Shown here one piece after another: positions 12,553 through 24,429 of a DNA stretch of 64,000 nt (the stretch's first letter is position 1; every line of letters starts with the position of its first letter). Made by a program: the position numbers and the translations under genes. The notes below the pieces were generated by a model. The model saw nothing but the letters and a program-made list of their open reading frames with translations. It did not search any database and was not told the origin of the DNA. The stretch comes from Immersiella caudata (taxonomy: Eukaryota; Ascomycota; Sordariomycetes; Sordariales; Lasiosphaeriaceae), in contig JAULSU010000004.1 in the NCBI GenBank assembly GCA_030512335.1, positions 1,426,001-1,490,000 on the forward strand, in the 5' to 3' direction.

Positions 12553-15500
12553 GGATGCAGAGTGCTGCTGGTCTGCCTCAGAGGGTCTCGAGATATCAGA
12601 GGGCCAGGGCCATTCAGCAGCGGCGAGGAGCAGCGGGACGCTGGGAATGCGGTCGGCGGTCGGCGTGGCGATGGGGAGAAAATCGCTGACGAGGGAGCAC
12701 TTTGTCTTGCCGCCGGAGAACAGCACGCGCGACGCGGTCGAAAGGGGGGGCAAAAGGATGCTCGATGGTGAAGCCTTTTTTATGTCTTTTTCTGAGATTG
12801 CAATCCTGGAAGCAATGCGGTTAGCGAGAGATTCGGAAGGCGTGATGGAGCAAGGTCGGTATAGCAGGCGACATCGGGGAAAAGATCGGACGGCGGAGGA
12901 CAGCGTTGCGAAGGGTCGGCGCAGCGCGAGCGGTGGAAGTGGAGGTGGCAGGGCCCGAGTAGGACGACGACGACGAAGAGAACTGAAGACCGAAAATGAC
13001 GGAGCGGGCGCGGCCACGATGACCGGTGCTGACTTACCTACGTAATGAATGTGCACACCCTCTTGTTGGCAATAATGGTGAGCCTGCGAATGGATACTCA
13101 AGTGAAGGATACCGTCTGCGTGGGTGGCGCCAATGAGTCGATGGTGTCCAAACTCCTCTCCTGTTGTGGCCCGCTTCGACCGATGCAGAGATAGCAAGCA
13201 TCGCAAGACCCGCTTTGCCCAGCACAACACGTGACATCAGCCTTGCGCCCGCAGCGCTGAGCGTTGAGCGCTCCAGTGGAGGCGGCTGGAGGTGGACGCT
13301 TGGGCCGCATGGAGCCTCTGGCGATGGGGCTGGTGTTTCAGCACGCACAAGAGGTCGTATACTTGCCATTCTCCAGCCAGTGAATTTTGCAAAAAAAAAA
13401 AAAACAATGCCCAACTGATCATTCATCCAGGGGGCTCAAGGGCTTTGCCACTTAGCTTGTATGCGAGGCCGGATGCCTCCATCCCCGACAATGTCAACAA
13501 CACCTCCACAGCGAACGACACATACCTCTTCCTCGCTTTCCGGCTTTTACGGATGGGTTGTGAAAGTTACCTCCAGGTTCAGGATTTAGCAGCCACTGAA
13601 GACTGGAGGTTGCCAACGCCTGTCTCCGGTAGCGGCGATTGCTTTCCCGATGGAACAGGCATCTTGATTAAGCACATCAGTGATATTCAATCACACAGAT
13701 GGTTTCTCCCTCTCCAGAGCTATCGGTGCATTGTGCGACGCCTAATCCAATGGAAACCCCGCGAGGACGCGACCATATTCTGCCACACGGGGGCAAAGCG
13801 TCGCGCCTCTTGTTGCGACCCTTGACTCCGCACAACCATCAACCGCACAAGTTCTATCGCCAGTGCCGTTGCACGAGAGGTTTTCGGTACAGACCTGTAA
13901 CCTTACACAGGTTTGGTACGCTGGTTCTGATGCCCCAACCCAGGTCAAAGCAAGTGAGTTTTGAGCGTCTAGAGGCCAGCTCAATTCATCAACGAGGTCG
14001 GCCTGAGCACTCCTCACCGAGCTTGCAACGCTTAGGTACCTTGCTCTGATTATTGGGTTGTGGCTGCAGAGCACCTTGACCACTTGCTGGCAGAATGGCA
14101 CCTAGTGTGCGGGCGACCTGCCTTTTACAAGCAAACCAACAGAGAACGGCGCGGACTAGAAGCCGCCGAGTCCTGTTCGAGCGCGCTTTGAGTCCGCGGT
14201 CCATGGCTCGGCAAAGCATCCACAGTTTCGCCTTACCGGCCGACGTTGTAGGTACCAACAAGTCATCGAAGACCAATGTTCGTCAGCTGGGTTTCAACGG
14301 CTGCTGACGCACGTCTTCAGCGCATGAATCCACAAAGTGAAAGGGTGCACATCATCCATTTCTGTGTCGAGAAGTCCGGCAACTGGCCGCCCACCCAGCC
14401 CAAGCGAACGCCAAGGCGACTCTTGAGAGCCGAATGAAGCATCGAAGATCCTCCTGTGGAAAAAGCAAAAGGTCGGCCAGCCCTGTTCCAGTACACGCAA
14501 CGGCAGGTGCAGCGCAATCGCACACAGCCAGGCGGGGCTCCAGGAGGGATGCAATCGGATGCACGCAAGACGGGTGGCCAGGTGGCATTTAGACGAACCG
14601 CTGGTGCATTGCAGCATGTTGCCCTCTTACTCTCCGCCTGTCTCGAATGGAACAAGGTTTTGAGCCCCTCTAGGACGTTGTAACTTAGAAAGCCGTGCGA
14701 CCAGCGCCACCAGGACCGAGTTCTTCAGGCTTGCTGGCCCTCCGACAATCTCTCAAACCGTGGACACCAATATTGCTAGGTGTCATTACAAGATACACCA
14801 ATGGGGCGGGTAGCATTCATTGCCTTCGTCAGCAGCTGAAGTCTCTTCTTCAGCGGTCGCCGTAGGTCGGCTGAGCCATGACCTTCTGGCGAGGGGACCC
14901 AATCGGCGGCCCGGGAACCCTCCTGGGCCTCCCACGAGGCAGCTGGAATCAGGAGCAATATCCCGACACGCTCGGTATCGAGCGTTGGCATCGCTGGGTC
15001 AGCCAATCCGGGGGCGGAGGGCATGCGGGGAACTTGACAAGTTACCCAGCTTCTCCATTCCCCAGTCCTCAACCCCCGTTTTGGTGTCATTGCGGGAGGG
15101 AAGTTGAAGCACGCTGGCTCGAGACCAGACGCACCTGGGCGAGTTGGAACTAGACCGTCATGGGACTGCAGATTCTAGATGCCGGGCGGTCGGAATTACG
15201 GCGTAGCATACCTACCTATATGTATTGAGTGCCCTGAGCCTGGTCCCCATCTTGCCATGACATCCAGGACCGAGAGGAGACTCTGTCATCTTGCAACTTC
15301 CCCCATCGTCTGCACCACCCGCCGCAGAGCAGCAGCGTGCCCGCTTGTGCCTCCATCGCTGCCTGCGCCTGTGCCAGGTAAGCGCCGACGAGATTGCGAG
15401 GCCCGCAACGTATCGGACAGATCACCCGCCCCAAGATGCGAGGCAGAGCCGCGACACCAAACCGTCGGTTGCAGATGTTGAAGAACGGCCCAGCCGCGCA

Positions 15501-16431
15501 GATCCAGAGCGCACGAACTTGAAGAATCGCAAACCGGGATCGGCAGCATCCTAGCAATATATCTTTGAACGAGCCGCACCACACCGACGCTGACGGCCTG
15601 CATTATAACCCAAACCGCGACGCATCCCATTTCCTCGCCCTCGCCGCACGCGGAGAAAGCCCGCGGTCCCAGTGGTACGACCCCGGGACCTCCCTACCTA
15701 CCATTCGCTTTTTTTTTTGGCAGTTCCCACCAGAAAGCCAAGGCAGCAACTCGTCTGTCCCAGGCGCGCAAGGGATCCTCTACTAAGAGGATTGCGCTGA
15801 TTTCAAGCGGCAGCCCAGGAGGAAGAGGGGGCACTCTGCAAAATTACAGGGACCCGAAACAGACCCAGACTTCCAAACATTCTAGAAAACCGTCTGCGAC
15901 TTGTCGGCGTGTCCGTCGGCCCATTAATCGCCCCCGACCGGTGTCTGGTCTCTATCCGCAATTGGAAGCCCAGCGCCGGGTCCGCGCCGAACCAAGGGAT
16001 TTGGCGAGCAACTGGTGTTATTGGGATTGTGGGATTCTGGGAGCTGAGGATCCCAACCTGTTCTTCGGTGCTCCTGCCGCCGGATGAATGAGGAAGGCCT
16101 GGCCGGGGAGGACAGCCATCAGCAGCAGACCAAAGTTCGAAGCGAAAGTGCTCCGGTGTAGTTTGCGGGAAAGTCCCGTAAATTGCGTGCCCGTTTTGGG
16201 GAGGCCGTAGTGGTGGACTTGGAGAATATCCGCCTGGGGAGCAACCGGAATTGGAGGACAGTGAGGGGAGCAGCAGTAGCAGCAGCAACAGCGGGTGTGT
16301 GGGTGTTCGCAGCGGAACTTGCAGCTCGCAGCCCGGCGGGGCGCTAGTTACCTGAACCCCCCCTCTCTCACCCCCGTCGCTGGACCAGCTCACACCCCCC
16401 TGCCCGCGCCGAAAAAGTTTCGCTCCTCACA
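12363..16431. other. Spacer between divergent CCR4 and methyltransferase genes
   Basis: About 4 kb. The left 700-900 bases are the probable CCR4 leader and promoter. They include an intron-donor-like ACGTAG|GTAAGT on the minus strand at 13037. The right end is pyrimidine-rich leader of the methyltransferase gene, with an AGC-rich stretch near 16270-16292. Short CCTA motifs occur at 15211 and 15693. No gene, tRNA or transposon was recognised in the middle. Confidence 0.5.
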
Positions 16432-18477
16432 ATGGAGTTCCTCAGTGGCTACGCGGCTGCGCGAGCCCCTTTATCCGCCTACCAAGTCGAACCCCTTCAA
16501 CCGTCTTCCGCGAGAGCAAACCGGCCAACTCGCTCCAACTCGATATCCGCTGGCACCACATCGTCGTCAAAAAGACGAACGCGCATTCACGGCCACGGCC
16601 ACGGCCACGTCCGCACTTCGAGCGCTAGCACCACCAGCAGCACCCGCACCGAGACGCCGTCGTCACCGCACGCCTTCGCCTGGCTGCACGCGGCTGGAGC
16701 AGTATCGGACGCCAGCAGCGCCGCGTCCGCATCCGCATCCGCATCCACATACGGAGGCGACCCAGCAGCCACGCCGTTGCTGTCGGCCGAGCGGGAACCT
16801 TCGGTCTTGCGTCGTCGCGATCCGCATCTGCAGCCGCGGGAACGGATGCCTGCTGCTGGCAACAAGTACTACTACCAGGGGTACAACAAGCAGCTCCCAG
16901 CGACACCGCGTCTCGAGACCCACCCGGCCGCCGTTCAGCAGCAGCACTTCTCTACCGGCAACTCGTCGGAGCCGGCCTCTGCCCGCACACCTGCATCTGC
17001 CACTGCGGACCCCAATTCTCTCGACCGCCGCCAGCTCCAACATGCCACTATGTTTCCCGAACTCGGGGGCAGCGCGAAAGCCTACACCACCGGCCCTCCT
17101 CTCTACCCCTCCGGCCGCGCCGAGAGCATCTCCAGCATCAGCGGTGCCACCACAGTGAGCACCCGCACCATGCTCTCGAGCGAGCCGCCCTCCAGCGCCG
17201 AGCAGCAGCTCCGCCCGTTTGTCACCCGCAATGGCCGCACCTTCATCTCGGATCCTACCCTTCCGTACCCCCTCCCCGTCGACCTCGAAGAGCTCCACCG
17301 CCAAAGCCTCCGAACCCTCCTCCTCATCGAACTTTTCGGCAGCCCAATATGCTGCCCCGACTACGCCGACAAGCCGCCGAAACGCGTCCTCGAGATTGGC
17401 TGTGGCTCCGGCTTCTGGAGCATGGAGTGCTTCCGACACTACCAAAGACAAGGCAAACACAAGAACCCAATATCCTTCACCGGCCTCGACATCGCCCCCG
17501 TCGCTCCCGGTGCCCACCATCCCGGTGCTCACCATCCCGGCACCGCGCCCCCCACCACGAGCGGCACCGACAGCGACTCCTCCACCACCCCGCAGCCCTC
17601 GTCTGACGGCACCCCCGAGGAAATGAAATGGCGCTTCGTCCAGCACGACTTGCGCCGCCTTCCGCTCCCCTTCCGCGACGAGGAGTTTGACCTTGTTATG
17701 GTCAAGGACATGTCGCTGGCGACTACCACCACACACCAACAAAACCTCATCGACGAGTATCTGCGCGTCCTCCATCCCGGCGGAGTCATTGAGATGTGGG
17801 AAGGCGACCACACTTTGCGCATGCTGCGCCCGCACGTCCCCGAGGCCACAGCTGGCGGTGCCGAGAACGGCGGTGACAACAGCAGCGATGAAACCAGCAG
17901 TGGTGACGAAGAAGGCTCACCTGCACAGTCGGGCGCATACCCCATGACGGCGAATACGCCATTGAGTGCTCCACTGAATAACTTTTTGGTCGAGTACAAC
18001 AGCTGGCTGTCCAAGGCGCTGGAGAGGCTACAACTCTGTCCGGTGCCGTGCACGCTAATCGGCCCATTGTTGATACAAGAATCCGAAATTCTTACGGGAG
18101 TGGAGAATAGGAGATTGGCGGTGCCACTTTCGGAGGTGCGGTGGGAAAGGGAGGGGGTAGGAGGTGTGGTTACGAAGGACGGGAAGAGTTACATTGAGAC
18201 GAAAGGGAAGAGAGGGAAGGAAGTCGCGCCGGCTGGACAGGCGCTGGATCCGGGGGCTGCGGCGAGGAGAAGGACCGCACTGTTGACGGTGGTACAGATG
18301 ATTCAAAGCATGGAGCATGTCTTGAGGGATGTCAGCGGGAAGAGTCAGGATGAGTGGGATGGGTGGCTTGGCAAGATGATGAGTAACTTGGTAAAGGAGA
18401 ATGGGACCAGTTGGGGCGAGTGCTTAGAGGTGGGGGCATGGTGGGCGAGGAAGAGGAAAAAGAAGGGGAAACCATGA
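16432..18477 (+). CDS. SAM-dependent methyltransferase, class I
   Basis: Single-exon gene, 681 residues. The first 270 residues are disordered and rich in Ser, Ala, Thr and Pro, with a short His-Gly run (HGHGHGHV) near residue 50. After FITDPTLPYPLPVDLEEL-like sequence (here RTFISDPTLPYPLPVDLEEL), the methyltransferase core begins. VLEIGCGSGFWSMECF at about 319 is motif I for S-adenosylmethionine. FRDEEFDLVMVKDMS follows, and YLRVLHPGGVIEMWEGDH is the post-I/motif III region. A long low-complexity insertion (about residues 357-395, with a PGAHH repeat) splits the core between the strand GLDIAP and RFVQHDL, and another acidic insertion (SSDETSSGDEEGS) follows later. A basic tail ends the protein. 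The substrate is unknown; LaeA-like and other UbiE-type fungal enzymes share this core, so no specific name is justified. No membrane segment is present. Confidence 0.9.
   Translation: MEFLSGYAAARAPLSAYQVEPLQPSSARANRPTRSNSISAGTTSSSKRRTRIHGHGHGHVRTSSASTTSSTRTETPSSPHAFAWLHAAGAVSDASSAASASASASTYGGDPAATPLLSAEREPSVLRRRDPHLQPRERMPAAGNKYYYQGYNKQLPATPRLETHPAAVQQQHFSTGNSSEPASARTPASATADPNSLDRRQLQHATMFPELGGSAKAYTTGPPLYPSGRAESISSISGATTVSTRTMLSSEPPSSAEQQLRPFVTRNGRTFISDPTLPYPLPVDLEELHRQSLRTLLLIELFGSPICCPDYADKPPKRVLEIGCGSGFWSMECFRHYQRQGKHKNPISFTGLDIAPVAPGAHHPGAHHPGTAPPTTSGTDSDSSTTPQPSSDGTPEEMKWRFVQHDLRRLPLPFRDEEFDLVMVKDMSLATTTTHQQNLIDEYLRVLHPGGVIEMWEGDHTLRMLRPHVPEATAGGAENGGDNSSDETSSGDEEGSPAQSGAYPMTANTPLSAPLNNFLVEYNSWLSKALERLQLCPVPCTLIGPLLIQESEILTGVENRRLAVPLSEVRWEREGVGGVVTKDGKSYIETKGKRGKEVAPAGQALDPGAAARRRTALLTVVQMIQSMEHVLRDVSGKSQDEWDGWLGKMMSNLVKENGTSWGECLEVGAWWARKRKKKGKP
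17502..17544 (+). repeat. 15-base tandem repeat inside the methyltransferase
   Basis: CCCGGTGCYCACCAT occurs about 2.5 times in tandem and encodes PGAHH PGAHH PGT, inserted in the methyltransferase core. It is in frame and multiples of 15 bases, so unit changes keep the frame. Confidence 0.8.
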
Positions 18478-20925
18478 TCGCATTATATCATGCCTACGAA
18501 TGATCAACCAGCGACAGTTGGAGCATGAGAATTTTGCTTCCATGTCGGTTGGGTCATGTGGATGTTATGGAAAAAGCAAAACACCCAGCACGCAAACTCC
18601 GTACGCCATCCGTCTGTCCGTTCATATCACCCCTGTCGATATCCCAGTCGTCATGCGCCATCGCCGTACCGTTTCCGGAGAACTCGGTACCGTTTGAGGT
18701 AGTACCTGTATAACCGAGAGGAGGATCAAGTCAGTATCGGTCAGTCAGCTGGTCGCGGGGGAGGTTGATTTCATTCTCGGAATGGGTGTTCGATTCTGGC
18801 GTGGGATAATTCCTGGGACTAGGCCCCTGAATGGATGGGGCGTGGGTTGGGACGGAACTAGGGATCAAGGGCAAGGGATATGGCGTATGATATAGATTGG
18901 AGGACTGGGTTTCATGTTTTGTGTATTGGTTGCAGATATGGAGATAGGAAGTGATACTGTTCATGGTCATATTTTGTGTTCATAGTGAAATGTGAAGTGA
19001 GAGGGACGTGGGGGTGTTGGTATGAGATGTTGGGTGTGGGATTTCGTTTGAGAACGATTCAAGTTTGAGGATCGGGAGAAGATGGGAAGGTCAGTTGCCC
19101 TTGTGTGTCGTACTGCAGCTGCTTTTCTTGAAGCATGTGGAACTGATCACCACTTGAGGTGGTTCGAATTGGTGTTGGAGCACTTGAGATCACATCCAGC
19201 AAAGCAAGGGAGGTTGGAAACAATGAAAATGTACTCACAGTGCTTCAATCTCTACACCATGTATTCAACGGGTCAATACTTATCAGAAATAAACAATATG
19301 GGTTGTCTCGGTAAGAGAGAGCATACCTTTCTGCACGAACTGCGCCCGCGCAATCCCCTGCTTGATCTGCTCCTCGTCGCGTACATGCGCGTTCGCCATA
19401 AAGGCTCGATGTAGCCTTGGTCGGAAGAATTCAAACCCCTTTGGGTAGTTCCGTCCGAGGTTCAAGAGTTCTGATGTGTGTTAGAATTGAAGTGAAATGG
19501 CGAAGGGAGTGAAATGGTGAAGGGAGTGAAATGGCGAAGGGGGTGAGATGGGGCTAGGTGCGTGCCTTTGTAAATGGCGATGACTTGTCGCCGGAGCTCG
19601 GGGTTTGGTGGTGGCATTGGATTGGGAGAGGGTAGATTATGGATGACTGAGTGTGGGTTTGTGGTCAATGGAGATGCTGGCCCCTGCCCGCAGCATCTTT
19701 GTGTTGTGGTTGTGTTGGTCAGAGAAGGAGGCTCTTGTGACGACATCTCGGCTGCAGGTATGGTGTGGTGTGCCCCTTGCAGGGCTTATCTTATCACAGA
19801 TGTGGGGCCGAGGATGGGTGTAAGTCAGGACTCGATGACAGTCGGAGTATGTGTTGCAATTCTTTGATGCGTTATCAGAGATAATGCTCCTGTGTAAGTG
19901 TTCTCGAGATTTGTGTTGCGTCTTGCCAACTCCATACTGCGTGGATAGGACACTGGCCGGAGGGTTGGGGTGGTCAGATTGAGAGTACGCACAGAATGGC
20001 TGCCCGCTCCAAAATGACGCTGTTGTCATTGTCGGTCTCATTCTGACTGTCTGAAATGTGTGGGATTCTTGAGATTGAAGCAGGGATCTTCCCAAGCCCC
20101 ATAAGACTCAAGGTGATTCTGAGAAATTAAGGGTGTCAAAATCGAGTTCTAAGCATACCTACCTACCTGTACCTAGCCACATGAACGTGACTACGGTGGA
20201 AGACGGCGCTTCCGGAACTGGCCAATGTTGCACCACCTCCCAAAGAGCAGCTTTGGATGAAGCTAAACCGGACTGGAATCCCATAGGTTCTATCCCACAA
20301 AGTTCTAGAACCTATATCAGCTTGAGCCCTCTCACCTCCAGGGATCTGTCAACGCTCAGGTCTGGTCGGTGCCTCTCCAATGCCAGCCGTATCTCAACAT
20401 CCCAACCCAAAGGGAAAAGCGCCAACAGTTGAAACCCCAGCTACTTACAATCGGTTTCAAACTAGAGATGCTCTCAATACTCGTGCTTAGCCCCGAACAT
20501 CAAACGGCGCCCCGGAAGTGGCGTCAACAACACCCCCACTCCGCCCGCCGAGAAGCCGGACCCACCCGTCAACCACCCCTCGCCTTAGCCGACGGCCGAG
20601 AGCACACACCGCGGTCAACGGCCGACCAACGTCCACCCGCCATGTGAACTGCGCCATCCCTGATCCCCTAAACAGAGAACAACACGCGAAATGACCGTCG
20701 CAACATTGTGAATAAAAGGGTCGACGGTTCCTGCTAGCCGAGGGGGGTTCAATTGAGGCATCGCATCAGACATTCAAGGCATCCTCCGCTAGCTCATCTC
20801 ATCGAACACATCGCCGGCTTCATCTCATCGCCTCCACTCACAACATCTCCCACCTGTCGCTTCACATCCCAATCGCAACCTCAAACTCAAATCTTAAACT
20901 TGAAACTTTAAAACTAAAAGCCGCC
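18478..20925. other. Intergenic spacer
   Basis: 2.4 kb with no supported gene. It holds AT-richer sequence after the methyltransferase stop, degenerate GAAATGG-type short repeats near 19494-19545 (GTGAAATGGCGAAGGGA units), a CCTACCTACCT motif at 20156-20169, and an AATAAAAG element near 20710 that could serve as the core promoter of the next gene. The leader before 20926 is rich in CAT/CTC. Confidence 0.5.
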
Positions 20926-21986
20926 ATGCCTCGCCTACGACCCATCTCTGCTCAATCCGCCCTCTCCCCTCTCCGCCCCTCCGTCACCCTCCGCCCCTTT
21001 TCCTCCTCCCCCGCCCACCGCTCAACCTCGATATCAACATCCGCAGACCTCCCGCCGCCCCCACCACCCCGATGGATCGCCGATCTGCGCACTCGCATCG
21101 GGAAATGTATCATCTTCGGGTGCTCCAATTCCCAAGTATTCCGCGCATCCGCCGTGCTGCGCGCCCTGGCCCTCGAATGGCGCGAGCTGCTTGCGGGAAG
21201 CGAAGGTTTCCTCACGGGTGGGAGGAGAGGCCTCGATGGGCAGAGGGTTGCTTGGGGCGAGATGGATAGTTTTGTCCGTGAAGAATTCCCCCAAGTCCTC
21301 GTACCAAGGCACCTTAACGGGTGCTTTGTGCGAGGCGTTGTCAACACCACGGCCAAAAAAGGGGCCGGTGACGCGGTGGAACAATGCTAACAGCTCTCAG
21401 CAACACATCAACAACGTAAACTACTACCGCTACGCCGAGTCTGCCCGCGTAAACTGGATCACCAACTTCGCCGTGCACGTCGACCCAGCCCACCGCGACG
21501 AGTGGCGCGACCTCATGTCTCCCAAAGCCACCGGCCTCATCATGCGCAGCCTCAAAGCCGACTTCAAGTTTGTACGTCTCCCCACCCTTCCCTCTCCATC
21601 CCTACCTCCCTAACAGCACACCACAGCCAATGGCTTATCCCGACAAGATATCTGTATTCCACAAACTCCGCTCTCTCCCCCAAGGTGACCCCGCCCCCTC
21701 CAACTTCATGCTGGACTGCATCGTCCTCTCTCACCAGCACAGGCGTATCGCCGCCCGCCTAGAAGAGGATATTGTGGTCTACGACTACAAAGCCGCAGGG
21801 AAGACGAGCATGCCTGACTTTATGGCGGGACTCTTCGCCGATACCTACCGTATGCAGGAGGCTGAGACGCTGCGTGCCCGGACGCGGATATGGGATCTTA
21901 TTAGCGCGGTAGAGGCCTTGGAGAAGGAGACTTGGGATCGGGAGGATGCGGTTGAGGATGTGGGGAGCGCGAAGGGCAGTGCGTGA
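20926..21986 (+). CDS. Mitochondrial HotDog-fold thioesterase-like protein
   Basis: Three exons: 20926-21273, 21401-21571 and 21627-21986, giving 292 residues. Intron 1 (127 bases, GTCCGT...CTAAC...CTCAG) is chosen because splicing creates the HotDog signature WGEMDSFQHINNVNYYRY, whereas later donors would interrupt it. Intron 2 (55 bases, GTACGT...CCACAG) joins FKF to PMAYPDKISVFHKLR, the next HotDog strand. The N-terminus (MPRLRPISAQSALSPL and RPFSSSPAH) is Arg/Ser-rich without acids, typical of a mitochondrial presequence. The 4HBT-type fold hydrolyses acyl-CoA or acyl-carrier-protein thioesters in characterised members; the substrate here is unknown. The C-terminus is a helical tail (EALEKETWDREDAVED). 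The enzyme family is clear; catalytic activity is inferred. Confidence 0.88.
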
Positions 21987-24183
21987 GTTACGGTGGTGTG
22001 AGTTAGGTGGTGTGATGGGATTGTTTCGGGGGATGGGAATTTTACGATAGACTGTACACATCGTTCTCCATTGGTGTATTGTGCTGGCTTGCCTGTTTGA
22101 TAGATGGGGGTCTGGGTAATATCAGATGCCGGACGGCGAGTTGCCTCGGTAGTTCTTGCATTTGCCAGAGTCGATCACAGCTGGTCTAGAACTCTAGAGC
22201 CACAAACTGCGATGACGAGGTTGTTTGCCACAGGCTTCGGAAATACGCACTATGGAGCTGAGAATGTCTCACTGCCCGCGGGGGTTCTGACGCCCGAGTA
22301 GCGGTGAGGACAGGTGAAGGGAAGCTATGTGCCACAACAGGCAAAAGGACTGATACGGTGTCGGACAATTTCACATAAATCTAAATTCATGCAGGACCCT
22401 GGCATGCTCACTCTTGTCGTTGAGCCTCACTCGGCGACACTTGAATTGCCCGAGATCCTGCCACCTGCCTGCCATATTCGCAGTGGTCACCCGGTTGCCC
22501 TAGATCACCCCGCAGAGTGGCATACTTATCAAGAGCAGTGCCGCAGTTTATAGGCCATGATCGTCTTTTGCAGGCCAATGGGACCGCTGGCAGTCGACGT
22601 GCTAGCCAGTGGAATCCAAACACGGCTCACTTCACCCCCAATTCGTCGTGATTGGCACGGGTGAATGATCCCATGTTTGGTGCTGATTGTACACTTGACA
22701 CGGGCATTAAAGACCCATCGGTATAGGCCAAGGTTGAGCATGCCGTGTTGTTCCCGGCCCAAAAGGGCAGCTCCTTCAGCAGAAGGTCCCAAGACTTGTG
22801 CTGAAGCTTGTGTCTATCTGCCTGCCGAAGCCCCGACTGCAAAGCTGGGGAGCAAGGTCTTAGGTTCCTCGGGACATCCGGAAAGGTGAAACGAGGGCGA
22901 GAGGCGCGGAGACGTGGGCAATGCCATCGGGGAATCTGTCAGCGCAAACCCGCGGCGACCAGGATCATGACATGAAGAAACCATGCCCCGCCAAACAAAA
23001 CGGCCAAGTCCAATCAGACGATGCGCGAAGTGGAACGAGAAATGGCCTCGAACGCTGGTCAAGATTTCTGTAATGCGGAGCGGCCAAGAGATGCCCAGAG
23101 TGCCATTTTGCCAAGCTGGCTGCACATCACATCAACTTGATGGTCCCTTCTGCGAGGCTTCGCTTGAGGCTTTTTGTGGACTATCCCGCGATGCAGCAGT
23201 AAGACCTGCGTTGGCGACGACAAAAAAAAGGTTGCGCCCTGATCAGATACAGGCGTGCCCGGGAAACCTGTTCTGACGGGCACCAGCATGAGGGTTGTAT
23301 CACTGCAACACAAGTGGTTAGCAGATGTGGGGCCATGGAGTTGAAGCACGACGTTGAGCAATCGTTTTGGAGGATGCAAATTGCGTCCTTCGATCTGGCC
23401 AATCCTCGTGGGCGGAGGGGTCGAAATGCCGACAGGAAGATCGACGGTCTTTACCGCTAGTACCGCCAGTGAGCTTAGCTTTTTTTTCCTCGACGTGGTG
23501 AGTGGTCTTGCAGAGCAGGTTGCATGTGGTGCGGGGAATGCCTCTTCCTCCCGGCCGCATCCCGCGGCTTAGTGACCTTCGGGGGAAGTTACCGTCGATG
23601 CTTATCGTCGGCGGGCGAGCGGCGAGCAGCAAGTGGGCGTTTGGAGCTTGGATGCCATCCGTCACACATGTGGGAGACATCGCCAGCGAAGCTGCGGAAA
23701 TGACGCCAGCCCAGCCCAGCCAAGCAGTTTATCAGAGATGTTAAGCTCAAAATATCCTTATCACTCACAGACAGACGTTGTCGATGGAGCCATGGATCGG
23801 TGGGGTGAGCGCCCTGAGGATTTAGGTGCCGGCATGGCGTTGAGTCCCGTTGACGCCTGACCGCCGCTGCGATGCGAGGAAGAAACAATTTAACCTAGGC
23901 TTGGCTCTTGCCGTCCATGGAGGGATGCAGGACGTTAAAGTGTACAATGGTACACACCATGGCCGAGTAATTGCGTGGTGACTTCTTGGAGGTTTCCAAG
24001 CAGTGCCTACCAGCGCTGACCTTTGTCCAAGGCATTGTCGCCGACAGGGGGACATCGGACAATTTCCCCACATCCCTCACGTGCAACGGGGTCGGCATTG
24101 TCCGCAGAGTTCGAGATCGACTCGCGTGTCGAGACCGTCACCGAGATGGAGAACGAAACTGGAACATGGAGCTGTCCCGACCC

Positions 24184-24205
24184 TTTTTTTTTTTTTTTTT
24201 TTTTT
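24184..24205. repeat. Poly(T)22 tract
   Basis: Uninterrupted run of 22 T residues on the plus strand, the longest homopolymer in the window. It could be a chance microsatellite or the poly(A) tail of an old retroposed copy on the minus strand; no source sequence was recognised beside it. Confidence 0.9.
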
Positions 24206-24403
24206 GACACTTAAGGCTTACCCAGAATGCTGCTTTATCAGTCCGCGACGTACGGCCGTCTGACCAACGCCAGGTGCTGGGGTTGAGTGGCTGCGGTGGA
24301 ATCCTCAAAGGGCTCAGGATCAGCGGTTGAGGGTGGCTGATGTTCATGCAAGCTGGCGTCGCTGCGAGGAATCCGCTCTTATGATTTCGTAAAAATAAAA
24401 TTG

Positions 24404-24429
24404 TTTTTTTTTTTTAAAAAAAAAAAAAA
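24404..24429. repeat. T12A14 self-complementary block
   Basis: Twelve T residues directly followed by fourteen A residues: a perfect inverted repeat with no loop, embedded in AT-rich sequence. Such blocks exclude nucleosomes and can act as poly(dA:dT) promoter elements or polyadenylation signals. Confidence 0.9.

Noticed and set aside
12301..13230. 309-codon minus-strand frame upstream of CCR4
   Set aside because: Its start is not an ATG and it crosses the probable CCR4 leader, including a strong splice donor. Only the 83-codon ATG part is kept, as an upstream open frame.
15803..16393. 196-codon minus-strand frame before the methyltransferase
   Set aside because: Leucine and serine runs come from an AGC/CAG-rich and pyrimidine-rich leader on the other strand; no domain.
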